Shown here: positions 32,901 to 41,775 of the stretch, one piece after another
Layout: every line of letters starts with the position of its first letter
Numbering within the stretch: the stretch's first letter is position 1
NCBI GenBank assembly: GCA_947044405.1
Contig: CAMRHE010000115.1
Location: 4,588,001-4,652,000, forward strand
Direction of reading: 5' to 3'
From: Leptodactylus fallax
Lineage: Eukaryota; Chordata; Amphibia; Anura; Leptodactylidae
Length of the DNA: 64,000 nt
The notes under the pieces: model-generated
Told to the model about the DNA's origin: nothing
What the model saw: the letters and a program-made list of their open reading frames with translations, nothing else
The model's database searches: none
Translations under genes and position numbers: made by a program

Positions 32901-34028
32901 GATCAACTTTTTCACCGGTTGGTACATCGCGGGTGGTATTGGACGGTGACGCTCCTTGATTGGATGGTGGTCGCCAGTCAGAATGCGATGTTGTATGGTC
33001 GTGGTCTTACCAAAGTCCAATGGGTGTTTGCTGAATGCCTGTTGGTAACGCTTGGCCACATTGCGAACCCCATTGATGTGCTCTATAGGGGTATTGGCGT
33101 CTCCCACGTTCAATTCATCCCACCAGGACTTCGTGGCTCCATTTTGAATGTTCTCAGCAGCTTGGGTGGAACGCTGTGTGGCGGTAAAATCACCAGAGAG
33201 AATGTCTTCTGGTGCTAACCGGTGTAGCAGGGCCACAGAGTGGAACTTGTGGAGGTTCACGGGAGCATCGCCCAAGTTGACTAAGCGGACAGGAACACGT
33301 CCATTGGAAACTGTGACAAGGCTGCGGGCAGCCATGACAAGTGGTTGGCCATCTACCTGTATGGGTTGTAGCAAGGCCTCGTAGTCCTGATTTTCTATGC
33401 CCGGACGGACACGGCACCACACCATAGTTTCTGTTCCAGGCTGTAGGGTTACTGGACGGGTATCTTGGATCCGGACTCGACCAATTTCACCTTGTTTGTT
33501 GGCGAACTTGTGCTGGGCATTGAGTACACGAATGGCCCACTGAATGGTCTGCTGGTCACTGGGAGAAGCTGTAAGGAGAGAGGCATGCAAGGCATCCAAC
33601 ACTTCTGCAAAGCGACGGCGTAAAACATTCATGCCTAATATTACAACTGCAAACCTATCGTCCTCTACATCAGTGACAATTACACCCTGTCTAGGCAGTT
33701 TCAAGTCCCCAATCTGGATAGTGGGTTCCCAATAACCCTGCTGTGGTATGGGCTGTCCATTGCTGCCACACAGATTTATCCATGTGTCAGGTGTTCTATT
33801 CAACACACCTAAGTCCCAATGTTCAAGGAACGCCTGCTTGCGCAGGGTTGTTACCTGAGATCCAGTGTCCACCAACGCTGTCAGAGGGACGCCGTTCACC
33901 CGGATTGTGATGTGTGGGCAGGCTGAGACGAAGCGTGACAATGGCACTGAAGATTCACCTGGGCCCTTCTTCTTTCCTCCCGAGGGGCGGCCCGCTGCCT
34001 TGGGGGTGGCCCGTTTAACTGAAAACAC
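29964..34028 (-). CDS. pol: Gypsy Pol polyprotein (protease, RT, RNase H, integrase)
   Basis: An intact 1354-codon frame. Protease: VDTGS around residue 53-57. Reverse transcriptase: LRFCVDYRKLN near 406-416, DLTSGYWQ near 446, MPFGLCNAPATFQ near 478, and catalytic YLDD at 508-511. RNase H: LYTDAS near 662-667 with YTDNNPL near 733. Integrase: zinc-binding His917/His922 and Cys949-Cys955 region, then the catalytic triad Asp984 (ALDHV), Asp1043 (LTDRGSAF) and Glu1079 (HPQGNGMCEKAN). A GPY/F-like tail (DPFWEKEPYSVI) follows, and I see no chromodomain. The frame overlaps gag by 133 nt in the -1 register, so the annotated ATG may not be used: a -1 ribosomal frameshift would make a Gag-Pol fusion. 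The products copy element RNA into DNA and integrate it. No stop, frameshift or missing catalytic residue is visible. Confidence 0.97.
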   Translation of the reverse strand: MFSVKRATPKAAGRPSGGKKKGPGESSVPLSRFVSACPHITIRVNGVPLTALVDTGSQVTTLRKQAFLEHWDLGVLNRTPDTWINLCGSNGQPIPQQGYWEPTIQIGDLKLPRQGVIVTDVEDDRFAVVILGMNVLRRRFAEVLDALHASLLTASPSDQQTIQWAIRVLNAQHKFANKQGEIGRVRIQDTRPVTLQPGTETMVWCRVRPGIENQDYEALLQPIQVDGQPLVMAARSLVTVSNGRVPVRLVNLGDAPVNLHKFHSVALLHRLAPEDILSGDFTATQRSTQAAENIQNGATKSWWDELNVGDANTPIEHINGVRNVAKRYQQAFSKHPLDFGKTTTIQHRILTGDHHPIKERHRPIPPAMYQPVKKLIQEMRDADVIRESNSPWAAPLVLVKKKDGTLRFCVDYRKLNNVTHKDAYPLPRIEESLTALGSATCFSTLDLTSGYWQVPMAPEDREKTAFMTPMGLFQFNSMPFGLCNAPATFQRLMERCLGHENFQSVLLYLDDVIVFSRTYQEHLRHLSEVFKVLIQHGLKLKPSKCYLLKPQVHYLGHVVSAQGVQPDPEKITAVQNWRRPTTVKEVRSFLGFAGYYRRFIPHFAQVAEPLNELLRGCPRENYNRKLPVDWTARQEEAFQALKALLTQPPILAYPDYSQPFRLYTDASHQGLGAVLSQVQDNKERVIAYASRSLRGAEKNDQNYSSFKLELLALVWAVTEKFKDYLAATPFTVYTDNNPLAHLDTARLGALEQRWASRLTNYKFSVKYRSGKSNANADALSRLPVGEEPPREDIWEEVEMPPFYKFAQQVAIGVPVEGESLAKTAAESLQEPSLWKTFQEESRVLGELSDFLLTGRIPTRVKRGLHDVELKRLWRQRKRLFVQRGLLHRNTLDPVTGERLHQILVPRREAQMILEAYHDRSGHFGVQKTEATIRRRFYWVGMRSDIESWCRECPACSITKEGRRDQKAPLHPIKTQKPCEIVALDHVKLGPTRSGYSYALTMVDHYSKFLVIVPVRDLTARTTAETFYAEFVRHYGCPEHILTDRGSAFESQLFRELCQFQDCKKLRTTAYHPQGNGMCEKANQVIIGMLRTAAVTPGVEWSERIKDLAYIYNNTPQTSTGYAPFYLMFGRQGQLPSDLTLGVKVPDTINPLPITDWVVEHRRRMEEAKEIVETRMDEVRRRQQEDYNHHAHAAPLKVCDRVWLRNNHRNVKLDPFWEKEPYSVISIPYPESDVYEISKPGRQPQVVHRNRLKLCLKEGLPTEVPPAETTSTEILSPSEAKERPPTLTELMWAPKLLPFSCYPPIALVQENPSTDDLIDFSDSVPDSNLVPLRRSERTTKGIPPTRYSDAMAVLG

Positions 34029-34984
34029 TGAGGCCTGGTGTGTCCATATCTATGGCAATAGGTACAGTATGGCCTCTCACTCTGCGGAGGTTTCACTGAA
34101 GACGGACGTCTGGGTGGCGACTCAGGTGAGATGTTGTGACTTCGCAAAGGATCACTGGACGATGAAGACGGCTGGGTCAGACGATCTAGACGGACGGTGA
34201 TCTGTTCCATGGCACGGGTCAGATGATCCACTCGGGCCAGAAGGTCATCTCTGGAGTCTGCTGGTGTAGTCTGCGCAGTTTGGGCAGCAGGTGAGGTACC
34301 CAGAGGTAGTGGCAGGACAACTGGAGCAATGCTTGTTGAGGGTCCAGGTGAGGGAGCACAGATGACTGGGCTCGGCTGGGGCTGCTCCTGTCCCAAGACC
34401 TGGATGGCAAGGGCCTTGAAGTCAGCAAACGTGATGCTGGGATGTTGTGCAGCAAGCATTCGCAACTGACTCTGGAGCAATGTGGTACCCGCCCCTTCTA
34501 TGAAGCGGTCAAGCAAGATTTTATCAGAGTCCACATTTTCACGTGGATCCACTTGCACCACAGCTCTGAACGCCTCTTGGAGGGATAAAGCATAGTCCCG
34601 CAGGGTCTCACCAGGTAGTTGTCGTCTGGAAAAGAAGCGCATCTTTACCTCGGAGACAGATCGCACGTCAAAGTTCACCTGGAGTTTGTCCAGAATTTGC
34701 CCAGGGGTTCTTTTGTCAGAGGCAGGCCAGGATTTGACCTCCCTAGCTGCAGCACCCTCAAGCTGGCCCAGCAGGATCTGTATCTGCTGTTCTGTATTCA
34801 GAGGATAGAACTGGAAGAGAGACAGCATCTTCTCACGAAAGTCCCTGAGGGTATGCGCCTCCCCTTTGTAGCGCGGCAGCCATGGTGCGCCAGGGTAAAA
34901 TGGCATGGAGAATGGTAGGCTGCTCGCCATGGGCACTGCTGGATCACTAGAAACAGATGGCACAATGTCACTTTGCTCAGTCAT
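33896..34984 (-). CDS. gag: Gypsy Gag protein
   Basis: An intact 362-codon frame starting MTEQSDIVPSVSS. The central part (about residues 35-190, with YKGEAHTLRDFREKML and RFFSRRQLPGETLRDYALS) is the capsid-like region of Ty3/Gypsy Gag (retrotrans_gag type). A Ser/Pro-rich linker follows, then a single CCHC zinc knuckle at residues 307-320 (CTYCHRYGHTRPQC) that would bind element RNA. The start follows a roughly 765-bp leader after the 5' LTR. Gag forms the particle in which reverse transcription occurs. The C-terminal end overlaps pol in the -1 frame. Confidence 0.95.
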   Translation of the reverse strand: MTEQSDIVPSVSSDPAVPMASSLPFSMPFYPGAPWLPRYKGEAHTLRDFREKMLSLFQFYPLNTEQQIQILLGQLEGAAAREVKSWPASDKRTPGQILDKLQVNFDVRSVSEVKMRFFSRRQLPGETLRDYALSLQEAFRAVVQVDPRENVDSDKILLDRFIEGAGTTLLQSQLRMLAAQHPSITFADFKALAIQVLGQEQPQPSPVICAPSPGPSTSIAPVVLPLPLGTSPAAQTAQTTPADSRDDLLARVDHLTRAMEQITVRLDRLTQPSSSSSDPLRSHNISPESPPRRPSSVKPPQSERPYCTYCHRYGHTRPQCFQLNGPPPRQRAAPREERRRAQVNLQCHCHASSQPAHTSQSG

Positions 34985-35748
34985 GTTGTTTGCAGATATG
35001 ACTGAAATTAGGTCGCCGTCTCTTTAAGAAACTCAACTGCTTGCTGGCAGGGAATGGAGACTACAACTTGGAATGCTGTCCCTTTAAGAATGCTGTAGCT
35101 ATTAACAGAGTCACTGTGATGCAGGCTGACGGTGTGCTCCCCCTCTTTAATGGTGGCACTCCCCACGGACACTGTACACGGAAAACACTCGCTGGGGCCG
35201 TGGGAGGACTGAAGACAAGGACAGGGAGGTACAGTACTCACTGACAGCAACTGCAGCGTGGACCAGAGATCAGCGGTGCACAGCAGGGACGGTGATGTGG
35301 CACCGGAGAGTCAGAAATGGCGCTGGCACGTTCGCCTTTCACTTTCTTGTATGGGTGCGCTGGAGCATTGCGCTCAGCATTCTGGGCTCTCCTAAGATGG
35401 CGGCAGATGGGTCTCCTGGCCTCATGGGCAGTGCTAAAAATCTCCCACACTTTTGCAAGGTACAGTTAACCCTTTGTGGGCGTTCTTACACAGCGATGTG
35501 GCGCAGCAAACAAGTCCTGGGCGTTTTAACTCTTCCAGGGCTGTAACACACTGAGAGGACAGTCTTTAGGGCTTACTTCAGGGGTATAGGGCTCCCCCTC
35601 TTTGTGGCAAGCACTCTCAGGGAATAAACTTGATCTTAGCAAAGTCCACAATAAAGACCGATGCTCTGGAGACAATTTGGCGCACTTTTCGTGGCGACTT
35701 TCTCAAAATGGCACACACCCGTATCCTGTTCGTGACGCCAGTTTTTCT
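34985..35748 (-). other. Gypsy 5' leader with putative primer-binding site
   Basis: The leader between the 5' LTR and gag. Eight bases after the LTR end the minus strand reads TGGCGTCACGAACAGG, the position and TGGCG start expected for a tRNA primer-binding site; the priming tRNA cannot be named from sequence alone. No other feature is seen. Confidence 0.6.
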
Positions 35749-36869
35749 TGCGGTGACCAGATGGAAGGTAACGCTGCAGTTGGGATTGCGGGGTGCAAAC
35801 AGCGCAGACTTGTCACGGTCTCTGGGCACGAGGGCGCAGCGCTGGTGCTGTCCCACGTTACCACCACTGGTACCGGTGATGAGGGGGCTGCACAAATGTT
35901 GGTGGTGATTGTTCCCCCGGGGCGCTTCCCCTATACTGTGCCGACTGGTGGTGTTTGGGGCGCCCTGATGTTGTCGGTGCAGAGTCAGACACAGAAACGG
36001 TTGTAAAGTTGAACTTTTACTTCCATGGGTGTGGAGGCACAAATGCTTAAACAGTTTCTTCAATACAAAACAACGGGGTACGCCTGGTGACATAGCAAAG
36101 TCCTGGAGTGCAGGGTAGACTTGATGAAAGGTGTTCCTAGCCCCTTATACTTCAGTGTTACAGCCCTAAGGTGCATCTGGGTTCCTATTTGGCTCATAGG
36201 AGGATGCCCACCATGATACTAGTACATAATATTCCCCACTCACGTTATGTGGTCCTGATAGCTCAGAGTTTCGGGGTGCAATAGTCAGGGTGGCAGGATA
36301 TTCCACAGGTCTGGCCTTGGCCCCTGGATCCTGTGATACTGGCTATGGAGCACGTGTTCCAGAATGTTCTCTCCACAGTCTCATGCTGACAAGATAATGA
36401 TGCTTGACTTCCTTCAGGGCGATGGCTAGGCAGACAGGGGACAGGATCTTCTGAATAGCTGGAGTATGTCAGCTCTCCAACCTTCCTGGGCCTGTCTAGG
36501 ACTTGAGATTTCTGCACTAAACTCACTGCTTTCTTCACAGGACATCACACTTATCTCCTCACCTCCTCCTCCTAACACTCCACACTTCTAACTCCTCACA
36601 CGCAGGACCTTCCTGCAGGGGTGTTACCATGGGGACCCAGTGATCAGCTGACTCCTCCCCTTTTCCCAGGCGATGTCCTCCCATTGGACATTTGGTTACT
36701 ATTCAATCCTATGGGAGGTGTAATGCATGTGTGAGGCTCACTAGGTGGCGCTGTGTTGTGTGAGACTCAGGACCCCCTGCTATGTCACACAGGCTATGAA
36801 GCAACAGGAAATAATACAATGCACAGAGATCACCCTCAGCCCAGCCATAGCCAGCTCTGGGATGCCACA
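35749..36869 (-). repeat. 5' LTR of the Gypsy element
   Basis: On the minus strand it begins TGTGGCATCCCAGAG (36869) and ends CACCGCA (35749), with TG...CA termini. It differs from the 3' LTR at three positions that I see (near 36092, 36285 and 36340). A TATAAGGGG stretch on the minus strand near 36150 is a possible TATA box. Confidence 0.95.
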
Positions 36870-37555
36870 ATGGCAGAGTGGCCCGAAGGAAGCCTCTCCT
36901 CAGTGCAAGACATATGAAAGCCCGCATAGAGTTTGCCAAAAAACACATGAAGGACTCCCAGACTATGAGAAATAAGATTCTCTAGTCTGATGAGACAAAG
37001 ATTGAACTTTTTGGCGTTAATTCTAAGCGGTATGTGTGGAGAAAACCAGGCACTGCTCATCACCTGCCCAATACAATCCCAACAGTGAAACATGGTGGTG
37101 GCAGCATCATGCTATGGGGGTGTTTTTCATCTGCAGGGACAGAACGACTGGTTACTATTGAAGGAAAGATGAATGTGGTCAAGTACTGAGATATCCTGGA
37201 CGAAAAGCTCTTCCAGAGTTCTCTGGACCTCAGACTGGGCCGAAGGTTCACCTTCCAACAAGACAATGACCCTAAGCACACAGCTAAAATAACAAAGGAG
37301 TGACTTCGGAACAATTCTGTGACCATTCTTGATTGGCCTAGCCAGAGCCCTGACCTCAACCCAATTGAGCATCTCTGGAGAGACCTGAAAATGGCTGTCC
37401 ACCAACGTTCACCATCCAACCTGACGGAACTGGAGAGGATCTGCAAGGAAGAATGACAGAGGATCCCCAAATCCAGATGTGAAAAACTTGTTGCATCATT
37501 CCCAAGAAGACTCATGGCTGTACTAGCTCAAAAGGAAGGGGCTTCTACTCAATAC
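36870..37555 (+). pseudogene. Tc1 transposase catalytic part, after the Gypsy insertion
   Basis: After the repeated ATGG the frame continues GRVARRKPLLSARH and runs to the C-terminus without a frameshift. It has four in-frame stops: 36983-36985 (TAG where the SDE block expects Trp), one near 37186 (TGA), one at about 37302 (TGA, expected Trp) and one at about 37455 (TGA, expected Trp). All are explained by single C-to-T or G-to-A transitions. The catalytic blocks TSDET-like [21 protein letters not shown] and [11 protein letters not shown] are otherwise present. The gene was probably decaying before or around the Gypsy insertion. Confidence 0.92.
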
Positions 37556-37889
37556 CTAGCAAAGGGTCTGAATACTTATGACCATGTGATATTTCAGTTT
37601 TTCTTTTTTAATAAATTAGCAAAAATATCTACATTTCAGTTTTTTACTGTCAAGATGGGGTGCTGAGTGTACATTAATGAGAAATGAAATGAACTTTTTT
37701 GCTTTTAGCAAATGGCTGCAATGAAACAAAGAGTGAAAAATTTAAAGGGGTCTGAATACTTTCCATACCTACTGTATATAACAATTCTGTTTTGCTTGAA
37801 ATATTCTGACATAATGAAATAATTCTATTACCAGTAAATATCTTTCTAATATAAATTGCACCCCTTTCCCTTCTTTTCCATCTCTCCCT

Positions 37890-38470
37890 ATCTTAAAAGT
37901 TTTGTAACATTTGTTTACAAGCTTCCTGCTACATAGCTTCCACACTAGGTCCCTCTCACCTCACTCCCTCCTTCCTCTCTCTCTCCCTCCTTTCTCCCTC
38001 CCATACACTCCCTCCCTGTCTCTCTAGCTATCCCGCCCACTCCGACCCTATTATACTTACGTGTCTTCCTTCCAGGCTTCCTCCTGCAGGATGGCCCCTC
38101 CTTCTTTTCTGATTCTGCTGGCACACACAGTAGTCCCAGCGCTGCTCTGTTGCCGACGATCCACCTCTAATGCGCCTGCGCAATAAAGGTGGATTATCGG
38201 CTGCAGAGCACAGAGCAGCGCTAAGCCAAGGCTAAGCCAAGGATTCTGTTTACATTCTGCCTGTGCATAAGCACTTCAAGCAATCATTGGCTGAGCGTTG
38301 GACAAGACATCACTGCTCAGCCACTGATTTACTGACACACACATGTACAGACCAAAGGTCAGGAAGACCGGAGGTCCAAACGGAGACACTGCGCTGGTTT
38401 CCAGGGAAAATGGACAGGTGAGCATATAGTGTTTATTAATTTAAGCATCCCTATCCAGTAAAATTAAGAT
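37890..38470 (-). mobile_element. Second copy of the 12430-13195 TTAA element (partial)
   Basis: Shares with 12430-13195, in inverse orientation, the blocks ACATTTGTTTACA, GCTACATAGCTTCCACAC, the CT-rich stretch with TCTCTAGCTATCCC and CTTACGTGTCTTCC. The outer TTAA ends are not clear here, so the copy is probably truncated. Confidence 0.65.
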
Positions 38471-39007
38471 CTGGAAGATTCTTTTAACCGTTGAGAAGCC
38501 AGATGAACAGTGCCACATAGCATCCAGGCTAATAGCATTAAACAGAATCCAGATGTAGCAGAGTTCATTTTATTGCCTGCATTCCTGGTGCTTTATGGCG
38601 GTGATGAATTTTTTGTCTATATCTCTGCTGGTCTAGATCTGTAGAGAGTAATGCAAAACCATCACATAGAAAAAACTTAACATTTATTAAATAGATTAAA
38701 ACATGGCCGCCATGTTACACGCATTAACACGCAAACAGAAATACATGAGATCACCCTATTATATCAAGAGACCCCACCAGTGATGTCCTGACATGGGGGA
38801 CTCTCAGACATAAATAGATATCGGATAGATCTTACCCAATTATCAAGGTGAAATTGAGTCCTCAAGCCCTATATGGTGGTCACTAGGTGGTAACAGCAGT
38901 GATCCACACAAGGGCTACTTCACCACATCTGTGGGGGTCACCAAACCAAAGAGGTCCTACCAATTGACCCTACTGGGCACTAGAATCCTCACTGAAGAGT
39001 CAAGGGG

Positions 39008-39125
39008 GTTGAGCTGTCGGAGCGGTATATAGATGACATTCTGGTAATGTGGAGGAGTAGTGAAGGTAGTTTTGGATCCTTTGTTGCAGTCCTTAATAAC
39101 AATGACATAGGACAAAAGTTTACAT
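39008..39125 (+). pseudogene. Penelope reverse transcriptase fragment
   Basis: In frame: VELSERYIDDILVMWRSSEG and then SFVAVLNNNDIGQKFTF. YIDD is the catalytic motif of Penelope RTs, and the LNNN...KFTF segment follows it in the family. A stop lies just upstream near 38990 and the LINE insertion ends the frame downstream. In the intact element this enzyme is fused to the endonuclease found at 40825-41206. Confidence 0.82.
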
Positions 39126-39127
39126 TT

Positions 39128-40620
39128 AAGATAAGATAAGATAATCCTTTAATCGTCCCACCATGGGGAAATTCAGTTTGTTACAGCAGCATAGATAATA
39201 CAAACACAAAAAACAATATATACAGAAACTCCAAGGTAGAGGCATTACAGTGACAGTAGGTACAGATAGAAAGGTACAGGTAAAAAAGTAGTAGAAGGGA
39301 TATCGCAACTTAAAGATCTTTCAGTTCTCTGTATGGAGTGATCTCCGCTTAGGTCGGTGTTGGTTGTACAGCCTAACCGCAGTCGGTAGGAAAGACTTCT
39401 GATAGCGCTCCTTCTCACACTTAGGGTGGAGCAGTCGGTCACTGACAGTACTGCCCAGTGCTATCACGGTCTCATGCATAGGATGGGACTTATTCTCCAG
39501 CATGGAGCTCACCACGGACAGTATCCTTCTGTCACCCACCACCTGCACTGGGTCCAGTGGGCTCCCCAGGACAGAGCTGGCCCTTCTAATCAGCTTGTCG
39601 AGTCTATTCCTATTCCTGGTTGATATGCTATTCCCCTAGCAGGCCACTCTGAAGAAGATGGCTGATGCCACTACAGAGTAAAAAAAGGCCATAAGAAGTG
39701 ACCCCTGTACTCCAAAGGTTCTCAGCCTCCTCAGCAGGTAGAGCCTGCTGTGGTCCTTCCTGTACAGTGCATCCAAGTGATCTGCCCAGTCCAGCTTATT
39801 GTTGAGGAGCACAACTAGGTACACATAGGTGTTGACTATCTCAACATCTGTCCTCTTATGTCCACTGGTTTAGGAGGGTATCTGCACTTACGAAAGTCCA
39901 CCACCATCTCCTTGGTCTTCCCAGCATTAATCCTAAGGTGGTTCCGCTGGCACTAGTCCACAAAATCCCGGTTCAGTTCTCTGTACTCCCTGTCATCATC
40001 GTCTGTGATGAGACCTACTATTGCAGAGTCGTCAGAATACTTCTGTAGGTAGCAGCTAGATGAGTTGAACCTAAAATCTGCAGTGTACAGTGTGAAGAGG
40101 AAAGGGGCAAGAACCGTACCCTGAGGTGCCCCCGTATTACAGATCACGGTACCTGACACACAGTCTTGGGCTCTCACGTATTGAGGTCGATTTGTGAGGT
40201 AGTCTAGGATCCAGTTGGAGAGGTGGTGGTCCACTCCAGCAAGGCCCAGCTTGTCTCTCAGTAACCTGGGCTGTATGGTGTTAAAAACACTGGAGAAATC
40301 AAAGAACATTATTCTCACCGTGTTCCCTGGTTTCTCCAGGTGAGACAGAGCCCTGTGCAGAAGGTGGATGATGGCATCATCTACCCCAATGCCCGGCCGA
40401 TAAGCAAACTGGAGAGGGTCCATAGCGGGCTCACTAGAGGGTGGAGATATGTGAGAACCAATCTCTCTAAGATCTTCATCAAGTGGGATGTCAGTGCTAC
40501 AGGTCTGTAGCCGTTAAGGTCCATTGGATGAGGTGAATTTGAGAATGGTTTAAATTCTCTCCATTTCCTGGATGTTCTGATCACAAAATCTGGGACAGGA
40601 ACCCTGGATACCACTATTTT
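39128..40620 (-). mobile_element. 5'-truncated LINE (L2/CR1-like) nested in Penelope
   Basis: On the minus strand an RT coding remnant (40614-39640) is followed by a 3' untranslated region with AACACCGACCTAAGCGGAG and a tail ATTAAAGGATTATCTTATC, ending in (ATCTT)n at 39128-39144. A short tandem-repeat tail and 5' truncation are typical of L2-like LINEs. The insertion site lies exactly after the KFTF block of the Penelope RT. Confidence 0.85.
39640..40614 (-). pseudogene. LINE reverse transcriptase, C-terminal two thirds
   Basis: Minus-strand frames give NGYRPVALTSHLMKILERLV, then (frame change near 40420) MDPLQFAYRPGIGVDDAI, MFFDFSSVFNTIQPRLL, GAPQGTVLAPFLFTLYTADF and YSDDSAIVG. These are RT motifs of L2/CR1/Rex1-like LINEs; the catalytic YxDD block is YSDDS, reading as S-D-D where F/Y-A/S-D-D is expected. 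NHLRINAGKTKEMVVDFR follows after a stop near 39955, and LYLLRRLRTFGVQ near 39720 marks the end. At least two frameshifts or stops. The endonuclease domain is missing through 5' truncation. Confidence 0.85.
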
Positions 40621-40824
40621 TAGAAGACCAACACTATGAAATCCCTGGTGGGAGAGGCATTTCTAAAGGCCAATACCTTACAGTTAAGCAAAGCTTAATG
40701 ACATCAAAGATGTATTGGGACCTTACCCAGCAAAATCCTTCTGACAGGGTAGCTCAATATGTGACTGTGTAGTGCATAGCCACTTTTTGCCGCCCCTAAA
40801 GAGCAGGTACCTGGCTGGATTGGA

Positions 40825-41206
40825 GGGTTAAGGGGTGTTTTCGTGTGCGTGGCATGTCCACAAATACAGGTGGGAAAAAGCTTTGTGAATAATGTGACTG
40901 GCACTGTCTGCAATATCAGAGAATATATCAACTGTAATTCCAAGAGGGTTATATACAGGGCTACATGTGACTGTGGCATTGAATATATTGGTAAAACCCA
41001 TAGAGAGCTCCGATGGAGGGATGGTGACCATTTGGGAGACATAGCCCACCACAGGGATACCCCCAGCACAACACACTCATGAGCATCATCATGGTAGTTC
41101 CACTGCTATTAACTTTATGGGGACTGACGTGGTCCATCAGAACCAATGGTGGGGGTGGGGTGATTAGGACCGTAAGATTTTACAGATAGAAACACAGTGG
41201 ATTTTT
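40825..41206 (+). pseudogene. Penelope GIY-YIG endonuclease, nearly complete but 3' decayed
   Basis: In frame from about 40830: GVFVCVACPQIQVGKSF, then CNIREYINCNSKRVIYRATC, then CDCGIEYIGKTHRELRWRDG and DHLGDI. This is the Penelope-type endonuclease: a Cys-containing start, the INC block, the GIY-YIG equivalents (VIY and YIG) and the catalytic Arg of KTxREL. A stop at 41080-41082 interrupts the frame. The C-terminal IETQWIFRLNSLNEQ signature is still readable to about 41206. In the family this nuclease nicks the target for primed reverse transcription. Confidence 0.87.
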
Positions 41207-41216
41207 AGGTTGAATA

Positions 41217-41775
41217 GCCTAAATGAACAATGTCATTTAGTTGTATCATTTAATATTTGTTTCTCTGCTCCCCCCTCCTCTAAATAGGTGGTGTTGGTGG
41301 TGCATCTTTGAATTCGATATTGAGACAAGATGGCCTAGTATTCTGGACTAACATTTACTCCCCTATAACATGAATTTCTGAGTATCTTTTTCTATGAATG
41401 GAATACCAGAGCTTCAGTAAAAACTGACACCTAGGCCAGGCTGCATATCACAGGCCCCTTTTTTGCCATATGTAGACCTGCCTAGTCCCCCCCATACTAT
41501 GTATTCTAGCAGCCTAAACAAACAACTGTCATTTCGTTGTTTCTCTTAATACCGGTATTTCTAACCCCCTCCCTCCGTCCCCTAAACTGGCGGTGCCAAT
41601 ATTGTATCTTTATGTTAGATATTGAGGCATACTAACTTGGTATTCTGGACTAAATTTTATTTAAAACATATATCTAGTCTCCCATAACCTTAATCTCTGG
41701 ATATTTTTTGTATGAACGGAATGCCAGAGCTTCAGTGAAAACTGACACCTAGGCCAGGTTGCTTGTTACTGGCCC
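41217..41775 (+). repeat. Tandem duplication, unit about 295 bp, two copies
   Basis: 41217-41460 and 41512-41775 share GCCTAAA(T/C)(G/A)AACAA, TATTCTGGACTAA and AGAGCTTCAGT(A/G)AAAACTGACACC. The copies lie just 3' of the Penelope coding remnant and may be part of its 3' untranslated or pseudo-LTR region. Confidence 0.75.

Larger units (their letters stand above)
28260..36869 (-). mobile_element. Complete young Ty3/Gypsy LTR retrotransposon (8610 bp)
   Basis: Two LTRs of equal length (1121 bp) flank gag and pol on the minus strand, with a 4-bp target duplication ATGG on both sides (28256-28259 and 36870-36873). The order gag, protease, reverse transcriptase, RNase H, integrase identifies Ty3/Gypsy (Metaviridae) rather than Copia. 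There is no env-like frame between the pol stop and the 3' LTR. Both long reading frames are intact, and I count only three differences between the LTRs, so the insertion is recent and the copy may be competent. Confidence 0.97.
27531..37774 (+). mobile_element. Tc1-like element carrying a nested Gypsy retrotransposon
   Basis: The left end CAGTGGGTACAGAAAT at 27531 and the right end (inverse CAGTAGGTATGGAAAG) at 37774 are flanked by TA. The TIRs are about 200 bp: the GCAGCCATTTGCTAAAAGC and TTTATTAAAAAAGAAAAACT stretches recur in inverse at the far end. Without the insertion the element is about 1.63 kb. Its transposase is cut after codon 119 by the retrotransposon at 28260-36869. Confidence 0.95.
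39002..41210 (+). mobile_element. Penelope-like element split by a LINE insertion
   Basis: The plus strand encodes the RT catalytic block ERYIDDILVMW at 39020-39052, runs to 39125, and after a 1.5-kb minus-strand LINE continues with a Penelope GIY-YIG endonuclease at 40825-41206. Element ends (pseudo-LTRs) are not recognised; the upstream RT core is missing or too decayed to see. Confidence 0.85.

Noticed and set aside
30247..33735. Plus-strand open frames opposite Gypsy pol
   Set aside because: Antisense shadows of the intact minus-strand pol gene.
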